Below are positions 44,570 to 56,800 of a DNA stretch of 64,000 nt, one piece after another. The first letter of the stretch is position 1; every line of letters starts with the position of its first letter. The translations under genes and the position numbers were made by a program. This DNA is from Pilatotrama ljubarskyi (Eukaryota; Basidiomycota; Agaricomycetes; Polyporales; Polyporaceae). Under the pieces are notes generated by a model that saw only the letters and a list, made by a program, of their open reading frames with translations, did not search any database and was not told where the DNA came from. The DNA is taken from NCBI GenBank assembly GCA_022385805.1, contig MU277733.1, forward strand, positions 11,312 through 75,311. The letters run 5' to 3'.

Positions 44570-46263
44570 TGGCGAGTCCTCATTGGAGTATGCGAGTGTG
44601 TATGCACGCTGACGTCCATTTGTAGGACGTGCTGCAATGGTTCGTCTTGGACTTCGGCGTCGAGTCTTGGTATGACTGCGCATCCGGTCGTCGCAAGCCC
44701 TCGAACAGCACACAGCGCGACCCATCACCATACCCGCATCCACATCGTCTCTTATCGTAATGTACAAGCCATCCTGTTTTGTAGGGAACACTCTGATTAA
44801 TTACGGGCGCGAGCACTCTGCGTGATGGGCGCACGATCACGAACATCGCGAGTGCTTTTGATTGCTCCGTACGAGGCCTGTTGACGGCGTAGATCTCAGC
44901 GAGGGTGCTGCTGTACGGACCAATAAGTTCCAATCCACCTCCCTTACCGAGGTAAGGTTATGCATGCAGGTCAACCGTCGATGCGCTGACTGCTGCGCGC
45001 TAAGCATCATCGCAAGCCAAGCCCCGTCAAAGAGCCCAAGCCTTGCCAAGCCCGCTCGCGGGGCTTCTAGCGATGGTCTCCGAATGACGGCAACAGCCAC
45101 CTTCGATAACGGTTATCGTCAGCGATGCGTAAGGCGAAACGTTGTGCAGGATGATGACGCTATTGGTCGACACGACGTTGTCGAACCGTCCTTTCGTTTA
45201 CAACTGTCGTCCTGCTCAAGCGCTTCTGCGCAGTCGCGACGAGGAGGCGGATGTGCACTATCGTAAGGAGAGTTCTACAGGATGGCTTGGCGGTGGCTCC
45301 GCAGTGAACTTGCCCTGCTTCTTCTCTTGCTACAGAATGTGCGTACTCCCAATAATGCGATGAGGCATGATCGAGGAGATTCGTTCACTAGTGACACCAA
45401 GACTTGCTCCCGGAGGCAAAGTTCATACTAAACCTGCCTGAAAGGGATCGGCAACTGAGTTAGCGCGCATGCGCACCGCCACCGATCCAGATTTGTCTCA
45501 GACTTGGCCTCCGCCGGACGATCTTACTGGTTATCTTTCTCCCTCATCCGACTGCTCGTAACCTCGATCAATGGTCCAGCTGGCACCTTGTCCTCGGAGT
45601 AGATTCACGAGCAAGTTGGCGTTCATGCACATCTCCGATGATTGCGAACAGGACCTGTACAAGGTGTGAAGGTGGCGAGGTTTCACAGCGCTCTGACTCA
45701 CGGATGGAGCGTCCGCAGCTCGAGGACGCGACAAGGCGAGATATCAATATCCGCGCTTGCGGTACGAAGAGCATCGAGGAAGCAACCGAGGCTCCACGGA
45801 ATCATCGAACGCGAACAGCTCGCGTTCCAGCTCGTGCTTGGCCCGAGCTGGCGATTGGCCAGGCCAGGCTTGGCGGCGCCGCATCGCCTCCCTTGCATCG
45901 ACCGTTGTGCGTGTTTTGGAGCCAAAATGGCATTGGATGGGGCGTGCACCCCGCGAGCGACCGTCGACAAAGCGCGAAGGAGCGAAGGAGAGGCTGGGCA
46001 CGCAATAGCCGGCTTCTTCGTGCGGTCTCGTCCGCAGGTTATATATGGCGGACGACGAGATTGCCCGCCCGCTCGTCCGAGCACGCTGTGCGTCTCCGTC
46101 CATTGCCTGGTGCTCGTACGTCCTTCTTCATCCCCGTCTTTCTAGGCTTGTCGCGGCTCTGGATTTTTTCTTGCACCCTTCCACTCCCTCACCGTTCGTA
46201 TAATTGGTGCACCTCCGGTATCGCGACGTTCAGCAATCACCATTCCCGTCTCCGCTCTTCCCC
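44570..46263. other. Intergenic, 1.7 kb, with small inverted repeats
   Basis: Holds a 16-nt inverted repeat (44942-44957), AAGCC-rich repeats near 45014-45068, a palindromic core at 45104-45118 and a GGCTTGG-type motif in inverted orientation near 45855-45875. These could bound a degenerate non-autonomous DNA transposon of about 0.9 kb. No coding gene recognised. Confidence 0.35.
46040..46047 (+). promoter_or_regulatory. TATA-like box upstream of the TDT transporter gene
   Basis: TATATATG, about 217-224 nt upstream of the ATG at 46264. A second AT-rich box (GTATAATT) near 46198 is closer to the start, so either could be used. Confidence 0.35.
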
Positions 46264-48241
46264 ATGGACTACTCGCAGTCTCACAACTACCAATCACACA
46301 ACGTCGCCCTGCCGGAGAGGGCGCCGTCGTACCCTGAGCAGCAACCAAACGATGTAGGGGAGGTCAAGGTCAGCCACCTAGCCCGTCGTATACACGGATG
46401 GAGCTGGCAAGCGGTACGCGCTCTTTCATGAGACAACGTAGTCGTGAATTGCTCACTTGTGGTCAGTTCCCTATCGGGATGGGAACCGGAGCGGTCTACG
46501 TGACGCTCTCGGGCCTGAAGGAACACTCCACTACGTTGACGCATGTGGAGACGTTCTTCTACTTCCTGAATATGGCTCTCTTCCTCCTGAATGTCAGCAC
46601 GCTCGCGATCCAGATGTTCGGTAAGCACTCTCTTTGACAATGCGACTGGAGCAGTTACTGAGCGTGGTACTCCACTCAGTGTTCCCTATGCAAGCCCTAC
46701 GTCTCATCAAGGACCCGGTCAAGGGAATCTTCGTTCCATTGGTCGTGCTCTCGTTCGCCACTATCATCATAGGCACCATCAAGTACGCGGTACCTACCGG
46801 TCACGTCCATCCAGGTTTCATATACGCTCTGTTCTGGTGAGTATTTTCGACTGCCACTCTGCGATAGCGAGCACTGGTCGACTCACAGTATGGCAGGGTA
46901 TATGTGGCATTTGCGGTCGCCGTGTGCTTCCCCATGCTCATGGTGTGGTTCAATCGTCCTCACGATCTGACGACTTTCACTCCTGCCTGGGCGTTCCTGG
47001 TAAGTGAATGGGGTGGTGTCCTGGAACAGTCGGCTGAGTGTCGCGATGAAACGGCCTCTAGATATTCCCGATGGTGAGAGCAGCGCACTCCGATGAGCAC
47101 CGGAGCTCTTGCTGACCACTTCGCAGATGCTCGTAGGTGTCGTCGCGTTCAATGTCCTGGACGTCATTCCGCCGAGCGAGGAGCGGGCGGTCGGGGTGCT
47201 GCTCACTGGATACGTCTTCCAAGGTGGGTTGATGATCCTTCGTGGTTCTCGGACTTCGCGCATCGCTTGAGCTAATACAATTTCGATAGGCCTTGGCTTC
47301 TTCATGACCTTCTTCTACATATGCATATATATCATCCGGTGAGTGTAGCTCCGGATCCGGCGCTTAGCGAGCTATAGTGACGTTTATGTCCATATAGGAT
47401 TATGACCGTACGTGAGCGTGCTTACCAGGCGCCGGTCTAATTCTGACTCCGGCACCAGACTGGGTTCCTGGACGGCCACCAGGCGAACGGTGCGTTCGTC
47501 GCGGTAGGTCCCCCCGGATTCACAGCACTCGCTCTGATCAAGCTGGGGGAGAATGCCGCTGAGATGTGCGTCCCCCGTCCCTTTCGCTGCGCGTGCAGTC
47601 CCTGACTTGGATCTCCGGCCCATCGGCAATTCCTTCGTTCCTGCCGCCCTGTACCACAACTTACACTAGTCTTCCTCTCCATGGGTTGGTGAGCGAGCAG
47701 GCCGGACAGATTTGGTATGCGACGTCGGTTATGTCAGGGCTCATGCTCTTCGGCCTTGCGGTGTTCCTCTTCCTCTTCGGAATCCTGCCGTATTGGTTCA
47801 AAGTGCACAAGCACTTGAGCGAGATTCTCGGATGTGAGTGCTAGCCGAGTGTTACGCTGCGGCATTGACAGACGCTGACGTGATGGGTGCAGGCTGGGCG
47901 CTGACGTTCCCGAACGGTACGGACCCGGGACCCTTGTAATTGCTGACGCTTTTGCTCACGTGCATATTTGTTCTCTTGCAGTTGGCTGGATCTCCACGAT
48001 CCGCGTGTTGGGCGACGTCTTCAAGCTCGATGGGTTCTTCATATGGCACACCGTCATGGCCGTCCTTATGTGCATCGTGTGGGCCGTGCTCTTCGTCCTG
48101 ACGGTCTGGGCGTTCGTCAAGGGCAAGATCTTCCTCGCGAAGAGCGAAGAGGTCATCAAGGACTCGCTCGAGCGGAAAGCCTCCCATTCACCTCACTGGC
48201 CACACGACTCCTACAACAAGGAAGCGCACAACCAGGTCTAA
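46264..48241 (+). CDS. TDT-family (Mae1/SLAC1-type) dicarboxylate or anion transporter
   Basis: Twelve exons (46264-46413, 46467-46620, 46680-46836, 46897-46999, 47062-47073, 47127-47223, 47290-47338, 47398-47407, 47459-47565, 47670-47833, 47893-47916, 47982-48241) sum to 1287 nt, 428 aa, close to the 438 aa of fission yeast Mae1. About ten TM helices are visible, starting with FPIGMGTGAVYVTL and NMALFLLNVSTLAIQMF and ending WHTVMAVLMCIVWAVLFVLTV; cytosolic Asn/Gln-rich N-terminus and a charged C-terminus. The family carries malate/C4-dicarboxylates, sulfite or other anions across the plasma membrane. Substrate here cannot be told apart from sequence alone: Mae1-like malate uptake and Ssu1-like sulfite efflux are the main options. 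Exons 5 (12 nt) and 8 (10 nt) are microexons and are needed for frame. Confidence 0.85.
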
Positions 48242-50088
48242 TTTCCGCTCGACAGTCGGGCTGGTCAAGGATTCCATATGGCTTGTGGCTAGTCCCGACG
48301 TTCGCGATGCACCAACGTCGGACTGATACGCCTTCTCTGGGTGTACCTGATGATGAGGGTTCTGACCTTCATTTGGCTTCGCCCGATCGATGGACATATA
48401 CTTCACACGCACACGGACGATACATGGACGATTCAGCGTAGATAGAGTTTCGCAGTACGCCGTCGCACGCATCCACCCTAGACACTACATCGCATTTTAT
48501 ATCGTCTGAATAGACATTTGGTCCACCTACATACGTTATACTATGTGCCGGCGGGCGCAGAGAGCTATGTAGCTCTTCCCCACACCCATGCCGCTCGACA
48601 CCGCACAGAAATTTTCATGTCCACGCGCAGTCGTGCTATCGCGCGATGCGATCCTAAGATGAGCGGCTGAGGTGTCCGGGGCACGCGGAGTAGGCGAAGT
48701 GTATGAGGTAGAGTAGCGAGAGCCTGAGCTCATGTGGATGCTGTCCGCGAAGCGTGGACTTGCAGTCAGAGCGAGTGCTCACCGCACCGCGGCACAGCAC
48801 AGCTTTTGGATCGGAATCGGGTCCTCCCGCCGGCGAATTTGAAGGAGGCGCCGAGCAATCTGCCCCTTTCTGGTGCGCTGCGAGACATTTGCACTGCGCC
48901 ACGCCAAGCTGACGGCCTATTCCTCCTCCTCTGAGCGTCTTCATGTCTTTTTGTCGCCCCGCGAAGTCGAAATCACCGGAACGCGCTGCACGCAGTCGAA
49001 AATCTGCTGCCAGCGTCATGCGGCATCCCTGGTAGCTCGGGCAGCATGTGAAGCCCTTGTCAATCTAGGACGCCGAGCCGCATCATGACAAACTCCAACT
49101 CCAGCCGTACGGCTTACAGGAAGTATAACGGGAGAAGACATTCAGCGCCTCCCCGCGAACCTCCGAGACGTTCTCCGCACGGAATTGAACTTTGTCTCGG
49201 CCGGTCTCCTGCAGCGGGCGGATACTGTCATCGGGGCGCGGTATTCCCTGGACGTGGCCCCCGGCGATGCAGAGTGCAAACGTAAGAGGTGACACGTCTA
49301 GGCATTAGGATGACGAAGTTCGCTCGCCCGGACTGGAAGGTCTGCGACCCCCATCCTGTTGAGCGGCATCAGGACAATCTTCTGGTCGCCTCCGCTGGCG
49401 GAGGGCGTCGGAGCAGCCGGTTCTCTAGCGCCAAAGCCCAGATGGGGTGGCAAGGATGGCAGGGATCGCGGATTTGTTGCGTAAGCGTTCTCGTCCACGC
49501 TGAGATGATGAAGCTGAAGATGACAATCAGGTTCATGCACGAATGCGCCTAGGGCAGAACGCCGCATCACTGCATTGCTTCGGCGCGTCGCATCCGGCAG
49601 ACGACGGACGGACGTCAACGGCGTTCTTCTCTTCTAACGCTCAATCCTCTTTGGACATGCTATGCCATATTGGTGGATCAGGATATGTTGTCCGGAGGGC
49701 CCTGTTGCTTCTGGATGACCCATCGAGTGATCGTCTGGCTGTGTGAACATGTATCTCCCGTCGTTCCGACGACAGTTCTGCAGCTATTCTCGGCATTACG
49801 CTCTCTGCCCGCGGGAATTTCCCGCAATCGGGCTATGAGGTTGGAAGTGGTGCCAGATGCTGGCACGCACCGGGTTCTCGCATCGATCCTTTCTCGTACC
49901 GTTGCATGAGCCGTCCACGCTCCCAAGAGAGCGCTCGCCCGGGATTCAAATGTCGCTAGCAGCTTCCCATTACAGACACTCTGCGCCCCATCCCCTCTCA
50001 CATAATCCTCCCCGTCCTCACCCCGCGGTACCCGTACCTGCCCAGCACACCACGTCCAACTCCCCTGCACAGTGACTCATCCCCCGAC
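48242..50088. other. Intergenic, 1.85 kb, with one coding-looking segment
   Basis: No complete gene. A plus-strand stretch at about 49088-49281 reads as protein (GEDIQRLPANLRDVL, LNFVSAGLLQRADTV, DVAPGDAECK) and is bounded by plausible splice sites, but neighbours in either direction do not extend it. See findings. Confidence 0.4.
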
Positions 50089-51745
50089 ATGTCCCACACC
50101 GATTCATTCCCTCCCCCGTCCACCGACCCATCTTGTTCGAAAGCAATCCAAAGCATCCTCGCCGGCCGGAAATGCTACCGGGTGTCCAAAGACAAGAATG
50201 AAGTCGTTTGGCCGCCGCATCTGGAAGCAGCGCTGATGGAAGGTTCGCGTCCGGGGCGGCCAGATTACTGGCTCTGCGCGCCATCCTCGCGGCTGATATT
50301 TGCTCCACAGGGCTCAGCAAATATACCCCGGCCGAAAGCAGGTCCCCGCGAGGCCTCACCCGCTTTCCGAACCGGAACAAGTTCATCTCGCAATACATTC
50401 GCCAGAAGACGGGCGAAATACGGACGGCGAAGCAGGTTGGCAGTCGTATTCAGCAGCTGAGGGACACGAATGCAGGAAAGAGCAGTGAGTTCCTTCACGC
50501 CTCACCTCATCTAGCCTCCCTCCCTGCCTACGTCGCCCATGATCCTTCTTATTTGCACGACACGAGCTGCCTGACTGACTATTCATGCGTTCGGTCCAGT
50601 CGTGAAGGCCTTTTCTGACCGCCAGTATGAGATGATGCACCCGACGAGAAGGCAGACGAGCGAGGAACAAGACCCGTTCAACCTCAGCGCCCCATCCGTC
50701 ACACTCTCAGCCGGCAGCAGTAGCGCTCTCGTCCCCTCCATTCCTCCCGTCGTGCAGGTTTATATCAGCGTCCCTCCTGCAAACTTCACACCTCCACATA
50801 CCGCGGGCGTATCTGCCAGCCCCGGTCTTCCGACCACCTCCCACCCCACAGAAGTCCATGTCGTGCCCAACTCTGTTTATCAATTCGTCGAGGCGCGTTC
50901 GCTGCACAAGATCGACCCGACAGTGACGTTCGTGTCGTCCTCGCCGATGCCGCTCTTCTCCCGCTGCAACGTGTACCGCGAGAACACCATCGTGCACGTC
51001 GGCCAGCCTGTTACGATGGGTGTGAGGGCATCGGATCACCCCGAACAGAGGGGATACTTGCATAGCACGGAGCTGGCCCCGGGGTACTGGCAGACGTTGT
51101 GCCGCTGTGAAGGTATGTGTCCCATCTCATCATGATCGTAGATTCTATGTGTTCATGATCCTCCCAGACCTGTCACCGTACACTATCGTGCAGGAGATCA
51201 CGAAGAACGCGATGGACTCGACACAGAAGCCGGCAGTGGTTATGCACATCTCCTATCAGTTCATTCAGGCTTCCACCGGACATTCTCCTCCACTCTCACC
51301 GTTCTCTCTCAATCAAGAGGTACGTCTTTCCCACACGCTCGCCTCTCTCCGCCGACCGAATGCTCATTGGTGCGTCTGGCCTCTGCAGTTTGACTACGAC
51401 GCAGACTCAGGAAGCGATGTCTTCCCCTCCTTCCCTGGCCAGCCCATGAGCACAGGCTCGGAAAGTCCCCTCCCGAGCGACCGAAGCAGCTCGCCATCAC
51501 ATAGTATGCCGGCCGGCTTTGCAAGCCAGCCCATCAGTCCCATTGGATGGGGCACGACGGCCCAGGGGCCTTGGGCAACCTTTGACGGCGTGCCCGGCCC
51601 ATCAACTCAGCTGCAGGAGTTCCCGACCGCGTACTATGGCTTTCAAACACGGCTGCAGCCCGTTTACAACTTCCAGAACCAGCAGCAGCCAACGCAGCAC
51701 CTCACTCCTCCGCCGGGACAATTTTACGGCCCACCGCCATTCTGA
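50089..51745 (+). CDS. TEA/ATTS-domain transcription factor
   Basis: Five exons (50089-50242, 50311-50484, 50600-51112, 51168-51319, 51389-51745) sum to 1350 nt, 449 aa. The TEA DNA-binding domain spans about residues 30-108: VVWPPHLEAALMEGLSKY, FPNRNKFISQYIRQKTG and RTAKQVGSRIQQLRD, the recognition helix. The domain is split by intron 1 in phase 1. A middle region (about 190-330) with VYQFVEARSLHKIDPTVTF and SSPMPLFSRCNVYRE is a beta-rich fold found C-terminal to TEA domains of fungal and animal factors. The end is Pro/Ser/Gln-rich, as in activation domains. TEA factors (Tec1, AbaA, TEF-1) bind CATTCY-type sites and control development and filamentation. Target genes cannot be inferred from here. 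Confidence 0.9.
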
Positions 51746-53809
51746 AACGTCTTCGCACTCATCAGAGTGGCAGCGCTTTGACACTTGCATGTGCTCGAGA
51801 TCGTCTATCGTCAATTATTTTCTCGCTCTCTCCGTTGCTTTCGCGGTGTCATCTAGAAACGGCATTCGTACCTTCACTTGCTCTCCAACGCATGTACACT
51901 AGAAGGGCTCCCTCCATCTATACCATCTCATCGTCTTGTTCAACTTCTGATTTTCGCGCGCGCCGCCTGTATGCACCGGTGATGCCAGGAACCGCGCTGA
52001 AAGAGGACATCCGGCGTCGGCACTTCTCCGTTCGCGCACGAGTCTTCCGTGTGGCGTCACTGTCCGCTCAATGCCGCGCAGGCTGTCAATGCGCTCCTCG
52101 TGCGGTCCAAGTCCCGCGTGGCACGAGCTTCGAGACGCCGGCGACAGGACGTTTGGCGGGCGGCTCTTACTCTTGCCGGTCAGCGGGTCCGAGAATTAGG
52201 AGCGATGGTGCTGCGTACGAGAGCTCCGTGGTCTTCGCAATGTGGGAGTGTGGTCTCATGCGGCTCGAGAAGGGACCCGGGTCGATGTGGTATGGAATCG
52301 GTGCCTTCTTCACTGGTGGCCGACCAATGGGTCAATGATTGAGTGCTCTCCGAATGCCCTGCCTATCTATTACGGACCCAGCATCACGTACGATGATCAC
52401 ACTGAGCAATGAGGAGGTGGGCCGCGGTGCTTCAAACCGTCAGCTGCAGTAATGCCATCATTCCAGAATACAGGGTAAGGTTCACCGCGCGGGGCACGAT
52501 GATCTATCTCATTTTGAATACGTCGATCACACCGGGAGCGAGTCCTCTCGCCCTTCTCCGGCGATTTTTGTTTTCCACAGTCATATATACCTTCCTCGCC
52601 ATCCAGAAGTGATTGATTGCACCGTTCGTGGCAGCTCTCGTCAGTGGCCACTCTTGCTGTCAAGATCGGCAGCAGTCAGGCAGGGCATCGCCCGCGGGAA
52701 CCGCGATATGATGTCCTGTGACCATGTGGGTCCCCCCGTAGGTCCTCGCTGGCAGCAGCGCGTCCCTGCAGTGGCTGCGTAGGTAAAAGGAGGTTCGCCG
52801 ACGGTCGGAGAAGTGTGGCAAAGTGCATTTCCTAGTCTAGCTGGGCGAGCGGGCGATCGTTGAATTCGCGTGAAGCCGCGCGGCGCTGTGGGCGCTGCGG
52901 TCAAGGCGGATCGATGTGGGCTAAGGTTGCGGGAGATACCTCAGACATCGCGTTTCGGGATGAGCTCGCTGTCGTTCGGTACGCAAGTTGGCAGTATGGT
53001 CTCATACGGGGCAGGTATGAGTGAACGCTGGTTCTCGAGGCGTTCCGATGCGTCGGGACGATGCCGACACGACATATGTACTTCAGAGTTCGTTCCAGTA
53101 AACGCACCTTGCTGAGAATGCTGATAGTATCATGTACCGTCTTGTAGCGACTTTAGTACTCTGTCCATGTGTTGACTCATCGGCACTGCCAGCCTGGGTG
53201 GCACTGAGGGGTAATGACACTGCGTGTGCAGCAGACTTGTTCTCGAAGGTCCTCGCATGCTAAACAATAGAAGTTCAGGTACACCGTGAGATGAAGATAG
53301 AGCATACGCTCAGGCCCTGTTTATTCATCAGGCTCAGGCCCTTATGCTAAGCGGAAAAAAGGTGTGGTAGTCGTTGGAACCAGGCTCCGGGTCGAGCAAG
53401 GTCGAGCACCAAGTTCATCTGCTACGAAAGCGGCTTGTGACACGCCAGGCACCAACAGTGACCATCTCAATGACGCCGGCCACACTGAACGCGCTCCGCG
53501 GAGACCGGAGTAGCGCGGCATCGACTGTGGAGAGACGCGAGCGTCTTCGGCGGCTTCCCCTCGTCGTCTTCCGCCTCGTCTACGTCGTCTTCTGCCTCCC
53601 CCTCACTGCCTTGGACGACGTGGACGCTGCAAGTTACGTCTGGGTGCCGCAACTCTATGCTGGAATAGCGGCATAGCCTCTTCACTCGTCATCGAACCCT
53701 AATCAAGGATTGTGGCTTCGCTGTATCGCCTACGCACCTGCACAACCTCCGAGTGGCCATCCTCTTCATTAAACACTCTACGACAGCATATTCTGGATCA
53801 CAATTCCAA
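51746..53809. other. Intergenic, 2 kb, nothing recognised
   Basis: Separates the TEA factor from the IML2 gene, both plus strand. Several 60-130-codon open frames on both strands have no domain or splice support. Confidence 0.45.
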
Positions 53810-56800
53810 ATGTCCCCCCAAGTTCAAGAGACCAAGCCTTCTGTCGAACCTTGGCACGCTGCTGCGCCTCCTTTCCCCAAAGATTCCTACTCGCCGGCCA
53901 AGGCGCTCGAAGATATAGATGGAATCACCTATGCCCTCCACCTCTTCCTTGGCTCCCACATGGTCGAGTCCGAGGACTATTGTCGTCAATACGACCCGAA
54001 GATGTGAGTTTCGTCGCCGCTAGAAGCAGACTGCCGCTACATGACGTGCAGGGAACGCCTCTACTTCGCCACAGGCTTCGGCCTGATTCAATGCGTCAAG
54101 GGTCTGATGTCCTTCGAAGACGAGGTGAGCTTTTACGGGCCTTGATAACCCCCTTGGCTTCCATTCATGAGATATCGTTTCGTATAGGACCTGGTGGATG
54201 CCATCGCTCAGGTCAAGCATGGCAATACAGTCGCTAGCCAACACAGGAAGCGGGCTGCATCGCTGCCAACACGACTTGCCGGCCTCGTCGTTGGATCCCT
54301 CAACACGTCTGGCGTCGGCTTCATCAAGAGCATGACCCCTGTAGAACGACATGCCGAGCTTGTCTACGCAGAGAGCCTATTTGAGAAGGTATGTAGCTTC
54401 CTTCTTGTTGGCATCACTCCTCGTGCGCTTGGTTTTTCATCTGTGCCTCCGCCTACTTTCCACATGGGGGTTCGAGGTACAGTCGGGCATACCGCTGTGA
54501 CTAAGTCGCCGGGTCGGAGACAGTACTATGGACAGTGGTTCATAGTGCGGCGGTGTGCTGGCTCTGTGCCGGAATAGAGATGCTCGGAGTCTATATCGTA
54601 GGGCAGTTCCGTGAGTTATACCTGGTATCATAGCAGGTCGTCAGGTTCCTGTTCACCAGGAGTCTGCGCTGCTCGCAGGGTGGTGACTAGAGCCGCCGCC
54701 ACGAGTACACCTCGGTATCCCAGCTGCATGCCTCCGTGGACATGCGGGTTTCCAACGCATGCATCTGTAATACGACAGAACGGCACTTTGCCAGGCCCTG
54801 CTAGATCATAGTCCTTGAACGGATCGGAGGCATGCTCGGATACCATTATCTCCCAGCGCTGTATCGTGCTGGGATGCGTGCTTCTGTGCTGGTTCAATTG
54901 GCCTTCCGGCCTATTCCAGCCCGGTTGTTCGAACTCAGAGTGGTCACAGACGAAACTGATATGCCACCGACTTTGGGCGCGGTTTGATGCCCTTCGTAGC
55001 ATGCTGATGTGTTCCGCTACTGCTACGAAGAGGCCAATCGAAAATACGAGCCAAGCGCGGTATCAGACACGTATTATCTGAAGGCGCTTAGGACGCTGCT
55101 CACAGACGCTGTTGCTCTGGACTCTTGTCCGACCGCGAGCGGGAGAATCCATGACATCGTTCATCTGTCATCCAACGATTGGGACTGCTCCGTTTCTGCT
55201 AAGCACAGGCAGATCACTGCTGGGACGCGGAGGAGCTGTGCCTCTCCTCCCAAGCGCAGCGCGCGCTTAGCGGTCCCAACGACCGGGGGACAGCTCGGTA
55301 CTATGTCGCTACCGGGCTATTACAGCGAACTCTCGTAACGCCCGCGCATGCCGTGTCCATTCTAGCCTATACCCCAGGCATGTGGACAGTGACGTCTGGC
55401 TGTCGGGGGTGATAGTGCACCTTTGTGACTTTGGACTCCTGCCCTGCTCCACGAACGTCGGTCCAAAGCAAGAAGGTGTTACACGGGGTTACTTCGTGTC
55501 TCCCGCGGGCCTTTCAGTCCTGCTCCTCCGCCGTCTTCTTTGACACAATTTTGTGCCTGGAACGCATCGGAAGATACACTATGTTCCCCGACGCACCTGG
55601 GGGTTATGGTGCGCTATTACATCAGTCGTATGGTCCCTGCTATAGCGAGATTTGCTGGGTGATGAAAACCTCTTCCTCTGGTTACCTGTGCTCGCGGATC
55701 CATCAGTGGCGTCGGACGGAAGGAGCATGTAAGATGGCTTCCGCCGAATGCTGCGAGAGCTTCCCCGTTTCCTTCCAATATTCCCTATTCCCGCTCGCGT
55801 TCGGGGCCACGGCTGAACCATCATCCCGCAGGCACTGCTGGGAATCGTCTACTCTGGAGACTGGCTCGCCTTCATCAAGGAAGCGTGAGTCTTCCATTTT
55901 GCCTCTTCGTCCGACGACCAGGGTCTTTGACCGTGATGCCCCCGACCCAGCCTCAACATGCGCACCACGATCAACATTTACCGTCAGCTCGGCAAATACG
56001 TTGAGGCTATGGATGCCGAAGCCCAGGCGAATGGGTTGGGTCCCGAGGACCCCGCCATCGACGTACATTTCCGGTCGGGCGTGTATCTTGGCGTCGGGAT
56101 GTCCAACTTGATTCTGTCGCTGATGCCGTCTAAGCTGTTGACGATCGTGGAGCTGTTCGGGTACAAGGGCGACAGACACTCGGGCCTGGCCTATCTTCAA
56201 AAGGCAGGCGGGTGGTCGGCGGAGTCGGACACGCCTGCAGTTGGTATCGGTGCGTGTTACTTGCCTATTCCGCTACCCCCTTTTTCTGCGGAGGACAGCG
56301 GCCTCTGTTCCCGTTTCTGATGATGATGTGTCGGTGACAGAGCAAGAGGGCTTGCGGCGCACCATCTGCGATATGGCCCTGCTCATCTTCCATCTCGTCC
56401 TGTCAAGTTTCACGTTTGAGGGTGTCGACATACGGATGGCCCAGAAGATCCTGGACTACCACATACAGCGCTATCCTAACGGTACGTCGTCTTCCCACCG
56501 CTACCGCGCCCGATTTCCGCCCTACCGTATTCCGTGCGTCTATAATTGCGCCCATAACTCCATGACACACTTCATTCCCCGTTCTCTCTGCCACATGTCA
56601 CAGCATCCAGATTCGTCTTCCGTGAAGGGTGCTGCGGACGCTAACATGGCGACCGCCCGTCGCTCACTTTGCTTCTACAGGCGTGTTCTTCCTCTTCGGC
56701 CAGGGGCGGCTTCATGTGTGCCGAAGCCAGCCCGCCACCGCGATCGAGTGGTACCGGAAAGCGCTGCAGGCCCAGAACCAGTACCGTAACCTGCACCAGA

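Noticed and set aside
45638..46357. 239-codon plus-strand frame before the transporter
   Set aside because: Runs through the TATA box and into the transporter start in another frame; Arg/Ser/Pro-rich, no domain.
53374..53685. Possible short gene with hydrophobic end (VVFRLVYVVFCLPLT)
   Set aside because: Isolated 100-codon frame, no splice partners or promoter; the opposite strand is equally open.
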